The notes under the pieces were generated by a model. It was not told where the DNA came from. It saw only the letters and a list, made by a program, of their open reading frames with translations, and searched no databases. Shown here in pieces: positions 21,491 to 30,227 of a stretch of 30,406 bases of DNA. The position numbers and the translations under genes are program-made. Source of the DNA: CAZVWV01 sp964631745 (lineage in GTDB: Bacteria > Bdellovibrionota_C > UBA2361 > JBGSMV01); NCBI GenBank assembly GCA_964631745.1, contig CAZVWV010000030.1:1-30406 (forward strand). Direction: 5' to 3'. The first letter of the stretch is position 1. Each line of letters begins with the position of its first letter.

Positions 21491-23026
21491 TCAAATTGAG
21501 ATCTCGCCCTTGCCTTTGAGAGGGAAAAAATCGAAGGCAAGTTTACTGCAAAAGATAGCGCAGAAAACGGTTGTGACGATACCGGTGCAGAGTGTTACCG
21601 CAAAGCCGCGCACAGAGCCTGTTCCAAATACGTATATAATAATGCCAGACAAGAGCACGGTGATGTTTGAGTCCATAATAGCCGAGAAGGCCTTATCAAA
21701 CCCGGCGGCCACAGCGGCGTCCCGACTGGCGCCGTTTCGAATCTCGTCTTTTATGCGTTCAAAAATAATAACATTTGAATCCACTGCCATACCGATTGTT
21801 AACGCTAGACCAGCCAAACCAGGCAGCGTTAGCGTGGCACCAAAAGCTGAGAGTAAAGCCAGGATCAAAAACAAGTTTACGGCCAAGATGAGGTCCGCTA
21901 CCAAGCCGCACTTTTTGTAGTAGATCAGCATAAATATAAAGACAAAGATGGAGCCAATGGCGATGGCGAATATACCGGCCTTGATGGACTCGGCCCCCAG
22001 CGTCGGACCGACAGTTCTCTCTTCTAAAACTTTAAGTGGAGCGGGCAGCGCGCCGGCTCTTAGAATTCTTGCTAGATTAGTAGCCTCTTCATATGAGAAT
22101 CCGCCACTAATACTGGCATGCCCGCCGCGGATGGCCTCTCGAATTACTGGAGAGGAGTAAACCAGGCCGTCAAGTATAATTGCCAAATTCCTGCCAACAT
22201 TCGTATCGGTTATCTCGGCAAAAGTATTGGCACCATCGCTGGTTAAAGATAGCGAAACCTCAACTTGGGCATCATTATTGGTAACTCGCGCGTCCGCCAC
22301 CGCGTCCCCGGTCATTAGCGCGTTATCTTCCACCTGAATTGGAGTATTTGAAGCTTTCTCTCTAAGTGTGATTTTTTCAATGCTGCTGTCACCGGGCTTC
22401 GAAAGCAGTCTAAATTCTAACTTAGCAAGTTTCCCGACCGCTTTCTTCACGGCTTCAATATCGGAATAGCCTGGCATCTGAAGCAGAATTCTCTTATCGC
22501 CCATACGTTGAATTAAAGGCTCGGCAACACCGAACTGATCGACCCTGTTACGTAAAGTCTCCACGGCTTGCTCCACGGCTTCGCGCTCGATACGGTCAAT
22601 CTGCACGGGCGTGTAGCCGTAGGTCAGGAGCAACCGATCGCCCTGATTAGCTTCCTTCACGAAAAGTAACTCTTTAAATTTCTCCTGGATGGTCTGCTTG
22701 GCCTGTTCGCCAAAACGGGAGGTCAATAAGGCAATCTCTAGCTGGTTATCATCACTAACACGCGCCTTGGTAACGGCGATCTTGGCCTCACGCAAGCTCA
22801 TTCGAATTCCCGAGAGCTGTCCCTGAAGACGGCTCTTCACGGCTTCGTTGGATTCAACCTCGTAAACGATATGCACACCACCTTGAAGGTCAAGCCCCAA
22901 CGACAAAGGTTTGGAAATCCAGCCCGAACTAAAGGTGTCTCTGGCAAAAGTAGGCAACAAAAAAGCGATGCCCACTAAAATTACGGCGCAGAATACGATG
23001 GTTCGTCTTTTAATATCTGTAGACAT
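21491..23026 (-). CDS. secD: protein translocase subunit SecD
   Basis: A 511-aa Sec accessory protein. A first helix (about 9-28) is followed by LSLGLDLQGGVHIVYEV at the start of the P1 domain. The periplasmic head holds VETLRNRVDQFGVAEPLIQR and KRILLQMPGY. The five-helix C-terminal core carries LTIGMAVDSNVIIFERIKDE. I start at ATG 23026 (MSTDIKRR), preceded by GGGGAG 5 bp upstream and 1 bp after the yajC stop; an upstream start at 23080 would overlap yajC by 53 bp and is rejected. It works with SecF and YajC as the holo-translocon SecDF-YajC, driven by protons. Confidence 0.97.
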   Translation of the reverse strand: MSTDIKRRTIVFCAVILVGIAFLLPTFARDTFSSGWISKPLSLGLDLQGGVHIVYEVESNEAVKSRLQGQLSGIRMSLREAKIAVTKARVSDDNQLEIALLTSRFGEQAKQTIQEKFKELLFVKEANQGDRLLLTYGYTPVQIDRIEREAVEQAVETLRNRVDQFGVAEPLIQRMGDKRILLQMPGYSDIEAVKKAVGKLAKLEFRLLSKPGDSSIEKITLREKASNTPIQVEDNALMTGDAVADARVTNNDAQVEVSLSLTSDGANTFAEITDTNVGRNLAIILDGLVYSSPVIREAIRGGHASISGGFSYEEATNLARILRAGALPAPLKVLEERTVGPTLGAESIKAGIFAIAIGSIFVFIFMLIYYKKCGLVADLILAVNLFLILALLSAFGATLTLPGLAGLALTIGMAVDSNVIIFERIKDEIRNGASRDAAVAAGFDKAFSAIMDSNITVLLSGIIIYVFGTGSVRGFAVTLCTGIVTTVFCAIFCSKLAFDFFPLKGKGEISI

Positions 23027-23027
23027 A

Positions 23028-23399
23028 TTAACTCCCCTTCTCCTCCTTCCCAAAACGTTTGATGACGTGGATAGGTTCAAATCGAACTCTCACACTATTT
23101 GCAATTTCTAGCACTACGTGATCTTTTTCAACAGAGAACACGCGCCCCACGATCCCGCCAGTGGTGGCGACATCGTCCCCTTTCTTAAGCGACTCTAAAA
23201 GTTTCTTCTGCGCATCGATTTTTTGTTGTTGGGGTTTCAGCACCATAAAATAAAAGATAAAGAAGACCATGACGAACATGGGAAGCATCTTACCCATCAT
23301 CTGGCCAAAGCTTGGTACAGCCCCAGGGCCCGCTTGAGCAAAGAGTTCGCTAAAGGGGGTCAACAGGAGACTGAGAAATATGGTTAATCGCCAGTACAT
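23028..23399 (-). CDS. yajC: preprotein translocase subunit YajC
   Basis: About 123 aa. The N-terminal hydrophobic stretch (MYWRLTIFLSLLLTPFSELF) is followed by the true YajC core: membrane helix MLPMFVMVFFIFYFMVLKPQ (around 38-57), then QQQKIDAQKKLLESLKKGDD, VATTGGIVGRVFSV and a C-terminal strand with the motif VRVRFEP. Start 23399 has AGAGG 5 bp upstream; a GTG at 23465 would overlap the tgt stop but adds a non-family 22-residue prefix. An apparent extra N-terminal segment before the helix, with AQAGPGA, is longer than in E. coli YajC (110 aa) and could be a cleavable signal peptide. It is part of the tgt-yajC-secD-secF operon. Confidence 0.93.
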   Translation of the reverse strand: MYWRLTIFLSLLLTPFSELFAQAGPGAVPSFGQMMGKMLPMFVMVFFIFYFMVLKPQQQKIDAQKKLLESLKKGDDVATTGGIVGRVFSVEKDHVVLEIANSVRVRFEPIHVIKRFGKEEKGS

Positions 23400-23464
23400 T
23401 CGAACCTCTATTTTATTAAGCGAGTATGATCTACCACGAACCCAAGAAAGATGAAAATGCTTCA

Positions 23465-24589
23465 CTAAATTCCAAGCTCCGACCCCGCCCAGCGGGCCTT
23501 TTCTGCCGTATAAAGCGCATTAAACGTGCCTTTTTCGATGTGCTCACGAATATTGCGCATTAGGTCCAGGTAATGCGTCAAATTGTGAATGCTTAGAAGC
23601 TGCGGTCCGAGCATCTCTTCCACCTTGAAGAGATGGTTGATGTATCCGCGGCTGTATCGGCGGCAAGCCAGGCATCCACAGCTCGGGTCGAGCGGCGCTT
23701 CTGATAATTGATGTTCGGCGTTCTTTATATTGAGGTAGGGCTTTTCGCCGCGCACAAAGGCGCGACCAAATCTTCCTGAGCGCGTCGGCATTACGCAGTC
23801 GAAAAGATCCACGCCGTTTTTCACGGCTTCGACGATATCCTCGGGCGTGCCCACCCCCATTAGATATCTCACCTTCGACTCCGGAAGCTGCGCTGGGTGA
23901 TAGCTCAAGACTTCATACATAGACTTTTTAGACTCACCCACGCTAAGTCCACCGATCGCCATACCATCAAAGGCTTGGGCGCTCAGCTCCTGGGCTGAAT
24001 GCGTTCTTAGATCTTTATGAATTCCTCCTTGGGTAATTCCAAACACGGATGTCTGTTCGTTTCTTCTGGCCGCTAAAGATCGCTTTGCCCAACGCAAGGT
24101 CATCTCCAGCGACTTTGCAGTTTCGTCATGCGATAAAGTTCCGGGCGGGCACTCATCTAAAACCATGGCGATATCGACGCCGAGTTCTTCCTGAATTTGA
24201 ATCGAGAGCTCGGGCGAAAGGAAACAGCGGGCGCCGTCGATATGGGAACGGAACTCCACGCCCTCCTCGCTTAACTTGCGTATACTTTTTAAGCTAAAAA
24301 CCTGGAAGCCTCCGCTGTCGCTCAAAATCGGGCCGTGCCAACCAATAAACTTATGAATCCCTCCAAGTTTGCGCACGACCGCTGGGGTTGGTCTAAGCCA
24401 GAGATGATATGTGTTTACCAGGGTAATTTCGGCGCCGCATTCTTTCAAGCGCTCGGCGTCCACGCCTTTGACGCTGCCGCGCGTGCCCACCGGCATGAAG
24501 TTTGGAGTTTCAAAGAGCCCATTTGCGGTTTCATATCGCCCGCGCCTGGCGCTTCCATCGGTACAGATTTTCTCAAAGTGCTTTAACAT
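23465..24589 (-). CDS. tgt: queuine tRNA-guanine transglycosylase
   Basis: A 374-aa TIM-barrel enzyme that swaps guanine 34 of GUN-anticodon tRNAs for preQ1. Key residues are intact: Asp91 in SDSGGFQVFSL, nucleophile Asp264 in DLFDCVMPTRSGRFGRAF, and the zinc site C304-G-C306-L-A-C309 with His335 (LLSIHN). The length matches bacterial Tgt. It overlaps the end of queA by 7 bp, so the two queuosine steps are coupled, and yajC follows. queC/D/E/F are not in the window. The linkage tgt-yajC-secD-secF is widespread in bacteria and has no established mechanistic reason. Confidence 0.97.
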   Translation of the reverse strand: MLKHFEKICTDGSARRGRYETANGLFETPNFMPVGTRGSVKGVDAERLKECGAEITLVNTYHLWLRPTPAVVRKLGGIHKFIGWHGPILSDSGGFQVFSLKSIRKLSEEGVEFRSHIDGARCFLSPELSIQIQEELGVDIAMVLDECPPGTLSHDETAKSLEMTLRWAKRSLAARRNEQTSVFGITQGGIHKDLRTHSAQELSAQAFDGMAIGGLSVGESKKSMYEVLSYHPAQLPESKVRYLMGVGTPEDIVEAVKNGVDLFDCVMPTRSGRFGRAFVRGEKPYLNIKNAEHQLSEAPLDPSCGCLACRRYSRGYINHLFKVEEMLGPQLLSIHNLTHYLDLMRNIREHIEKGTFNALYTAEKARWAGSELGI

Positions 24590-25593
24590 AGGAACATCCC
24601 GTCTCCGTAACTGAGGAATCGAAATCCATTCTCTAACGCATAAGCGTAACTCTTAGAAAGCAGCTCCCGCCCCATAAAAGCTTCGACCAAAAGTAGATGG
24701 GTTGTGCCAGGTTGATGGAAGTTTGTGATCATGGCATCAACGGCTTGGAATTGAAACCCGGGTTGGATAAAGAGTTGTGTAGAATGAGCGCTGCTATTTT
24801 GGGTAATTAAGAAGGCGCTCTCTATCGCCCGCACCACTGTTGTGCCCACGGCCACTACTCGACCGCCCTGTTTCTTGGTTTGACAAACGGCCTCTTTGAC
24901 CCCGTCCGATACATAAAACTCCTCGGCCGCAGGCGGTATCACTTGACCGTCCTGTTCCTGTAAAGCGAGAAAACTTGCCGGACCAAGGTGTAGACTCAGC
25001 GTCAAAACCTTAGCGCCGCAAGCCTTAATCCGTTCAATTAGGGACTCTGTGAAATGCAGGCTCGCCGTGGGCGCAGCTACCGAACCGTCAACTTTCGCAA
25101 ATAGGCTCTGGTAGTCCTTGGCGTCGTCTTGGTCCGCCTTCCCATTTCTTATATAAGGCGGTATAGGCATAGCTCCCGTTTGAGGCAAGAGTTCGCGAAA
25201 TTTTTGGAGGTCCGAGTCCAAACGCAGTCGCACTTCATAATCAGTAAGCCGCTCGATCACAGTCAACAGAATTTCCCCTGACCTGATCTGCACTCCCGCT
25301 TTAAACTTTTTAAGAGGTCTGCCAAGCGCCCTCCAAAGGCCGGGGACTTCCTCTTTAAGCAGAAGGAGCTCAACCTCGCCGCCGGTTAAGAGCTTCCCCC
25401 GCAATCTACATGGCATCACGCGCGTATCGTTAAAAAGCATCAGATCCTGTGGACCAAGTATCTGATCTAATTCTGCAAAGACACTCTCTCGTATGTGCCT
25501 GCTCTTGCGATCGACGCACAGCATGCGGGCGCAATCGTAGGGATGAACTGGGCGTTGGGCAATTCGCTCTTCTGGCAGATCGTACGAAAACAC
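24583..25593 (-). CDS. queA: S-adenosylmethionine:tRNA ribosyltransferase-isomerase
   Basis: A 336-aa QueA, which transfers and isomerises the ribosyl group of SAM onto preQ1-tRNA to give epoxyqueuosine. Family segments are YDLPEERIAQRPVHPYDCAR, LMLFNDTRVMPCRLRGK, the substrate region APTASLHFTE, and the C-terminal AVGTTVVRAIES and MITNFHQPGTTHLLLV. The length is typical. The start is GTG 25593 and there is no clear ribosome-binding site; it begins 13 bp after the slipin stop. The product feeds the queuosine pathway shared with tgt, which overlaps its 3' end. Confidence 0.96.
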   Translation of the reverse strand: MFSYDLPEERIAQRPVHPYDCARMLCVDRKSRHIRESVFAELDQILGPQDLMLFNDTRVMPCRLRGKLLTGGEVELLLLKEEVPGLWRALGRPLKKFKAGVQIRSGEILLTVIERLTDYEVRLRLDSDLQKFRELLPQTGAMPIPPYIRNGKADQDDAKDYQSLFAKVDGSVAAPTASLHFTESLIERIKACGAKVLTLSLHLGPASFLALQEQDGQVIPPAAEEFYVSDGVKEAVCQTKKQGGRVVAVGTTVVRAIESAFLITQNSSAHSTQLFIQPGFQFQAVDAMITNFHQPGTTHLLLVEAFMGRELLSKSYAYALENGFRFLSYGDGMFLC

Positions 25594-25606
25594 GGGGTGT
25601 CTTAAA

Positions 25607-26362
25607 TTAGCTGCCCTTCGTCTTCCTGAAGGCCTCTAGCAGATCCAAGGGCATGGGGAACAAGATAGTCGAGTTATGCTCAGAGGAGATATCTCGCAAG
25701 GTCTCAAGGTAACGCAGCTGTAGGGTAGCAGAATGTCGTCCCATTATTTCAGCAGCCTGCGTTAGCTTTTCCGCCGCCTGATACTCGCCTTCGGCCTTAA
25801 TAATTTTAGCGCGGCGCTCTCTTTCAGCCTCGGCCTGCTTAGCCATCGCGCGCTGCATCTCTTGCGGCAGATCTATATGCTTAATCTCAACCAGTGAAAC
25901 TTTAATGCCCCAAGGGTCGGTTTGCTTATCTAAGATATCTTGGATGCGGTGGTTCAACTGCTCCCGCTTAGTCAGAATATCATCCAACTCGGCCTCGCCA
26001 CAGACGCTTCGAAGTGTGGTCTGCGCTAGTTGGCTAGTGGCGTAAAGATAGTTCTCGACCTGCACGATCGCCCGATTCGGATCGATCGCTCTAAAATAGA
26101 GCACTGCGCTAACCTTAATCGAGACGTTATCGCGCGTAATCACATCCTGAGGCGGGATATCCATGGTGACGGTGCGTTGATCGACGCGCACTAGCTTTTC
26201 CACAAAGGGGATAATAAAAACGATGCCGGGCCCACGCAGGCCGCCCAGGCGTCCTAAGAAAAAGACTACGCCTCTTTCATACTCTTGAAGCACATAAATG
26301 GCGTTCTTAAGCACCACGACTAAGACCACCAATACAAAAATAATTACCGGAGGGATCCCCAT
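25607..26362 (-). CDS. slipin / stomatin-like SPFH membrane protein
   Basis: A 251-aa protein. One N-terminal membrane helix (about 3-23) is followed by an SPFH domain with VFFLGRLGGLRGPGIVFIIP, DQRTVTMDIPPQDVITRDNV and ATSQLAQTTLRSVCGEAELD. A charged coiled coil (QAEAERERRAKIIKAEGEYQ) completes it. This is a close match to bacterial slipins that form rings in the inner membrane and partner with NfeD. It sits 22 bp after nfeD, the classic STOPP pair, with AGGA about 9 bp upstream of the ATG. Proposed function: membrane-protein quality control or scaffold; the exact role in bacteria is not settled. Confidence 0.95.
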   Translation of the reverse strand: MGIPPVIIFVLVVLVVVLKNAIYVLQEYERGVVFFLGRLGGLRGPGIVFIIPFVEKLVRVDQRTVTMDIPPQDVITRDNVSIKVSAVLYFRAIDPNRAIVQVENYLYATSQLAQTTLRSVCGEAELDDILTKREQLNHRIQDILDKQTDPWGIKVSLVEIKHIDLPQEMQRAMAKQAEAERERRAKIIKAEGEYQAAEKLTQAAEIMGRHSATLQLRYLETLRDISSEHNSTILFPMPLDLLEAFRKTKGS

Positions 26363-26384
26363 ATACTTTTTCCTAATTGCTACT

Positions 26385-27737
26385 TTAAATCTTTTTGACG
26401 CTCAAACGCATGCCTTCCCTTACACCCAAAACTTCTATTTTGGAATCCTTCTCAATCAGGCCCTCCCCGGACTCTGCATTCCAAAGCTCGCCGTTCACAA
26501 ATACCCGCCCGTGAGATGAAATCTGCTCTGTGGCAACGCCTTCCTGTCCAACAAGCCCTTCAATACCAGTGGTAACTTTGGAGCGTAACGCTTTATTCGC
26601 GCGCGTAACTATTAACAGCAAAGAAGCGCCAAATAGAATGGCGATGGGAAGGATTATAGTTAAGTCGACCCCCAAACCGGGAGCCTGAGAAACATCCACT
26701 AAGTACATCGCACCAATCACCATAGCCAACACCCCTCCGGCCCCTAATATGCCGCTGGGAACATACATCTCTGCCCCTAAAAGCAGAGCGCCGACAACGA
26801 ACAATAGTATGGCGCCCTGATTAAACGGTATTATCTGCCCCACCGCCAGCGCCAAGATCAGAGAGATCACGCCGACCACGCCTGGCAGTATCGCGCCCGG
26901 GTTATAAAGCTCGATTGAGATCCCGGTTGTGGCAGCCAGCCAGAGAAGCGCCGCAACGTTTGGATCGGCAAGTACGTTGATCACTTTTTCGCGCGTGCCG
27001 ATCTCAATCACCCTTCTGGGAAGTTTCTGATAGTCGCCCAGGGTAATCTCACCGCCTGGCAATTTCACTTTTCGCCCTCTAACTTGCTTTAATAGATCGT
27101 CAAGATCTTCGGCTACAAAATCTACGACAGAGGCTTTAAGCGCCTCTGTTTCCGTCAGCGAGCTCGATTCTCGCACGGATTTTTCGGCCCATTCCACGTT
27201 ACGGCCTCGTTCTTGGGAGATACTCTTCACCATCGCTATAGTAATGTTTTCAGCTTTGGCGCGCATGTCGCTCTCTAAGTTCTTACCGTCGCCGCTGACT
27301 GGATGCGCGGCACCGATCGATGTGCCAGGCGCCATAACAGCTACATGCCCTGCTAAGGTGATAAAAACTCCGGCGGAGGCGGCTGTGGAACCGCTGGGGC
27401 CGACATAGATCACGACCGGGACGTGCGAGTTAAAAATAGACTGAATCATGTGCTGGGCGCTATCTAATAGCCCGCCGGGGGTGTTCAGCTGGATCACTAT
27501 AAGTTTCGCAGCTTGTGGGCCCGTGCCGAACTCTTCGATCACGTGTTTTAAGTATGCATCCGTGCCAGGCATAATAGCCATCTGCATGGGAAGTATCGCC
27601 ACGAAGCCCTCTTCTGGTGCGGGGGGCTCCGCCGCATGTGCTGCAAACGATCGACCATCGCCTAAAATCGTTACGAGCAAGAGCGCGAAGGATACCAAGT
27701 AAAGATGTAAATAGGTTCTTACTAAATAAGCTCTCAC
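26385..27737 (-). CDS. nfeD: long NfeD: membrane-bound ClpP-class serine protease
   Basis: A 450-aa long-form NfeD. A signal/anchor (about 10-35) is followed by a ClpP-class protease domain (45-225) with the catalytic segment YVGPSGSTAASAGVFI (candidate Ser121) and a candidate Lys161 in MRAKAENI, matching the Ser-Lys dyad of archaeal 1510-N. About five hydrophobic segments cover 265-375, and a C-terminal OB-fold domain spans 390-450 (GLVGQEGVATEQISSHGRVF). 1510-N cleaves stomatin C-termini; a similar relation to the adjacent slipin is inferred. The start is GTG 27737, overlapping the upstream UDG-like gene by 4 bp (GTGA), so translation is coupled. Confidence 0.94.
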   Translation of the reverse strand: MRAYLVRTYLHLYLVSFALLLVTILGDGRSFAAHAAEPPAPEEGFVAILPMQMAIMPGTDAYLKHVIEEFGTGPQAAKLIVIQLNTPGGLLDSAQHMIQSIFNSHVPVVIYVGPSGSTAASAGVFITLAGHVAVMAPGTSIGAAHPVSGDGKNLESDMRAKAENITIAMVKSISQERGRNVEWAEKSVRESSSLTETEALKASVVDFVAEDLDDLLKQVRGRKVKLPGGEITLGDYQKLPRRVIEIGTREKVINVLADPNVAALLWLAATTGISIELYNPGAILPGVVGVISLILALAVGQIIPFNQGAILLFVVGALLLGAEMYVPSGILGAGGVLAMVIGAMYLVDVSQAPGLGVDLTIILPIAILFGASLLLIVTRANKALRSKVTTGIEGLVGQEGVATEQISSHGRVFVNGELWNAESGEGLIEKDSKIEVLGVREGMRLSVKKI

Positions 27738-28207
27738 CTAGCCTCGCCCCCAGTCCTTACTTGAATCGCCTGCAACTGGTTCCAGAACTGCCTTTTTGCA
27801 GCTTTATCATTCAGAATTTCTGTGAGCGTAGCGGCGCGAATCAGCACTCTATTGTGAGTAAGCTTTAGCGCAAGAGCGGGTAACCCAAAAACCACGACGG
27901 CTGCCGTCTGAGATTTAAGGACAGGAGCATGCCCTGCTACCGCGATACTTAGATTTACTTCGGAGAGCTTCAGTTTGAGACCTTGCGTGATAATGCCCTT
28001 TAGCAGTTCGCCCGTGCTACCAAAAAAAGGATCTGTGCCCGATTCTAGATCCGTGTCCGCAATTAGAAATTCAACAACAATGCTATTGGTTCCTGAAGGC
28101 TGCTTGGTGGACGTTCTGGTCAAGCTGGCACGCGGAATACCGCCTGGATACAGGGCCTTGGTTGAATCCAAAAATCTAACTAACTCGAAGTTCAGTGAAG
28201 ACGACAT
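27734..28207 (-). CDS. degenerate uracil-DNA-glycosylase-superfamily-like protein
   Basis: A 157-aa protein that I place tentatively as a reduced member of the uracil-DNA glycosylase fold. Residues 58-77 (GTDPFFGSTGELLKGIITQG) align with the family-4 motif PFVGxxGxLL. VVVFGLPALALKL (105-117) aligns with the ALG-x-TA strand-helix, and LTEILNDKAAKRQFWNQLQA (128-147) aligns with the terminal HPA-x-LL-x-NP-x-KR-x-x-W-x-DL motif. The catalytic HP is replaced by Ala-Thr, the GEAPG loop by IADTDLES, and there is no cysteine at all, so the 4Fe-4S cluster of family 4 cannot exist. It is likely inactive as a glycosylase. As I recall, deltaproteobacteria often carry a family-4 UDG gene just after coaBC. 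It overlaps nfeD by 4 bp. Confidence 0.6.
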   Translation of the reverse strand: MSSSLNFELVRFLDSTKALYPGGIPRASLTRTSTKQPSGTNSIVVEFLIADTDLESGTDPFFGSTGELLKGIITQGLKLKLSEVNLSIAVAGHAPVLKSQTAAVVVFGLPALALKLTHNRVLIRAATLTEILNDKAAKRQFWNQLQAIQVRTGGEAR

Positions 28208-28271
28208 GCGTTACTATACTCTCTTTTTATCTTTCTATCTTCATTATGCTAACGTACCAGCCACATCAGCC

Positions 28272-29486
28272 TTACAATCTCAAAATCGAGTCAAGAATCC
28301 TATTGGCAACTCGACTCTTAAAAGTTGTTGCGACCTCTTCCTGGCGCCCTGTGCGGTCCACCATCCAAACCCGATTTGTATCAAGATCGAAGGCGTCCTC
28401 TGCGAAATTCCCAACGATCATGTCAGTGCCCTTGCGTTGTAATTTCTGGCGGGCCTCTTCAATTAGATCTTCAATCTCGCCAGTCTCAACGGCAAATCCG
28501 ACCAAAACCGGACGCTTGGCGTCTTTGCGCCGCTTGCCGAGATCGAGAAGGATATCCGGATTCTCAACTACCTCGATATCATCCAGCTCCTTTCTCTTTA
28601 GTTTCTCTTCCGCTGCCATTTTTGGACGATAGTCCGCAACCGCCGCGGCCATTATGACGATGTCGGCACCGGAACCATCACTTGTAAAAGCATTCTCCAT
28701 CACGGCCTGGTGCATATCGTTTGCAGTGACTACCTCAATACAGCGCACGGAAGCGGGCACATTCACGGGGATGGGGCCGTGAATCAAAGTTACATCGGCG
28801 CCCCTGCAGAAGGCCTCTTGAGCCAGCGCCACTCCCATCTTGCCAGAGGATCGGTTAGAGATAAATCGTACCGGATCGATGGCTTCGCGGGTGGGGCCAG
28901 TGGTTATCAGAATTTTCTTTCCTGCAAAATCACCTTTAGAGACCAACTTTCGAATATGATAAAAGATCTCCATCGGATCAGCGAGCCTTCCCTGCCCGTG
29001 CCAACCACATGCCAGAGCGCCTTCTTCAGGCTCGACGAACTGCACGCCGCGCTTCTTTAGAATCTGGATATTCTCCTGAGTGGCTGAGTGATCAAACATA
29101 TTAACATTCATGGCAGGCGCCACCAGGATTGGAGCACGAGTTGCTAATGCAGCAGCGAGCAGCGGAGTCTCGGCGTAGCCATGGGCAATCTTTGCAATCA
29201 GATCGGCTGTGGCTGGAGCGATCACAAGAACATTGGCCCAATCGGCGATCTCGATATGTTCAATACTTGTGGTCTCTGAGTTGTTCCAAAAATCCACCAT
29301 TACCGGTTGATTAGTGACAGACTGCATCGTTAACGGAGTTATGAATTCCTGGGCCGCTTTGGTCATAATGCATCGCACCGCGTAACCACGCGAGACCAAA
29401 TGCCGGGCAAGCTCTGGGGCTTTGTAGGCAGCGATAGATCCACTTATGCCAAGCACGATGTTTCTACTTTCAGATAAACCAGACAT
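28272..29486 (-). CDS. coaBC: bifunctional phosphopantothenoylcysteine decarboxylase / phosphopantothenate-cysteine ligase
   Basis: A 404-aa bifunctional coenzyme A biosynthesis enzyme (Dfp). The N-terminal CoaC flavoprotein (1-185) opens NIVLGISGSIAAYKAPELAR. It carries the catalytic His in SIEHIEIADWAN, the FMN-binding PATADLIAKIAHG and the PAMN-x-x-M motif (APAMNVNMF). The C-terminal CoaB ligase (190-404) has ITTGPTREAIDPVRFISNRS, AAAVADYRPK and the KLKR lysine. It adds cysteine to phosphopantothenate and then decarboxylates it. ATG 29486 has AGAGG 5 bp upstream. It follows the MBL-fold gene after 46 bp and precedes the UDG-like gene by 64 bp. Confidence 0.97.
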   Translation of the reverse strand: MSGLSESRNIVLGISGSIAAYKAPELARHLVSRGYAVRCIMTKAAQEFITPLTMQSVTNQPVMVDFWNNSETTSIEHIEIADWANVLVIAPATADLIAKIAHGYAETPLLAAALATRAPILVAPAMNVNMFDHSATQENIQILKKRGVQFVEPEEGALACGWHGQGRLADPMEIFYHIRKLVSKGDFAGKKILITTGPTREAIDPVRFISNRSSGKMGVALAQEAFCRGADVTLIHGPIPVNVPASVRCIEVVTANDMHQAVMENAFTSDGSGADIVIMAAAVADYRPKMAAEEKLKRKELDDIEVVENPDILLDLGKRRKDAKRPVLVGFAVETGEIEDLIEEARQKLQRKGTDMIVGNFAEDAFDLDTNRVWMVDRTGRQEEVATTFKSRVANRILDSILRL

Positions 29487-29532
29487 AAACTACCTCTTAA
29501 TCCTCTTAGCGCTTAATGCGTGAAATATCTTC

Positions 29533-30189
29533 TCAGCTAAGAAAAGGGTTACTACTAATCTCAGCCGAAATTTTTGTATCGGGGCCATGGCCGGAAAGCA
29601 CCGCCGTCTCTCCCGGCAAAGTTAGTATCTGCTCCTTTATGGAGCGTATGAGGGTGCGATGGTCGCCTCCCGGAAGATCCGTGCGGCCAATCGAACCTGC
29701 AAATAAAGTGTCCCCGGCGATAAGCTTACTCGCTTTTCGGTTATAGAAACAGATATGTCCTGGGGAGTGGCCAGGGGTGAAAAGCAGTTCGAATTCCTCT
29801 TCCCCTAATTGCAAGCGTTCGCCTCCTACGATTTCCGTGTCCGGTTCCGGGCAGTTTTGCATGAGCCCCGGAGGAACGCCGTACATTTCACAGATTCGTT
29901 CGACGTTTGCGCGAAGCTCTTTTTCGATGGGATGGGCCAGGAGCGGAACATCGAACTCAGACTTCAATTCGGCGACCGCGCCACAATGGTCTAGATGCGA
30001 ATGCGTCAGCCAGATCGCCTGCAATCTGGCAGAGCTACGCCCTAAGGCATCGAGAATTAAAGCCGCATCGCCGCCGGGGTCGACCACTACCGCCAGCCCC
30101 TGCTTGTCGCAGGTCAATATTCTACAGTTCTGCGCAAAAGGGCTTACTACTATTGTTTGAATTCGAAGCATAGTTATACTTAGGCCCAT
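29533..30189 (-). CDS. metallo-beta-lactamase-fold hydrolase (glyoxalase II-like)
   Basis: A 218-aa MBL-fold hydrolase. THSHLDHCGAV is the canonical dinuclear zinc motif HxHxDH; LFTPGHSPGHICFY supplies the next His and GDTLFAGSIGRTD the bridging Asp. The C-terminal LSGHGPDTKISAEISSNPFL holds the last His. This set fits the small stand-alone glyoxalase II-like (YcbL/GloB-type) hydrolases. The substrate, a glutathione or other thioester, cannot be told from sequence. ATG 30189 is one option and ATG 30171 (MLRIQTIVV, the family N-terminus) another; neither has a clear ribosome-binding site. It seems to lead the leftward gene train ending at secF. Confidence 0.92.
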   Translation of the reverse strand: MGLSITMLRIQTIVVSPFAQNCRILTCDKQGLAVVVDPGGDAALILDALGRSSARLQAIWLTHSHLDHCGAVAELKSEFDVPLLAHPIEKELRANVERICEMYGVPPGLMQNCPEPDTEIVGGERLQLGEEEFELLFTPGHSPGHICFYNRKASKLIAGDTLFAGSIGRTDLPGGDHRTLIRSIKEQILTLPGETAVLSGHGPDTKISAEISSNPFLS

Positions 30190-30227
30190 TTGGCCGTTAG
30201 GCCACGGGGATTAAAGGTATCACAGAT

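Noticed and set aside
23027..23080. Longer SecD start at 23080
   Set aside because: It would overlap yajC by 53 bp; ATG 23026 has a strong ribosome-binding site and starts the family N-terminus.
23400..23465. Longer YajC start at GTG 23465
   Set aside because: It adds 22 residues that are not family-like, and an AGAGG ribosome-binding site precedes the internal ATG.
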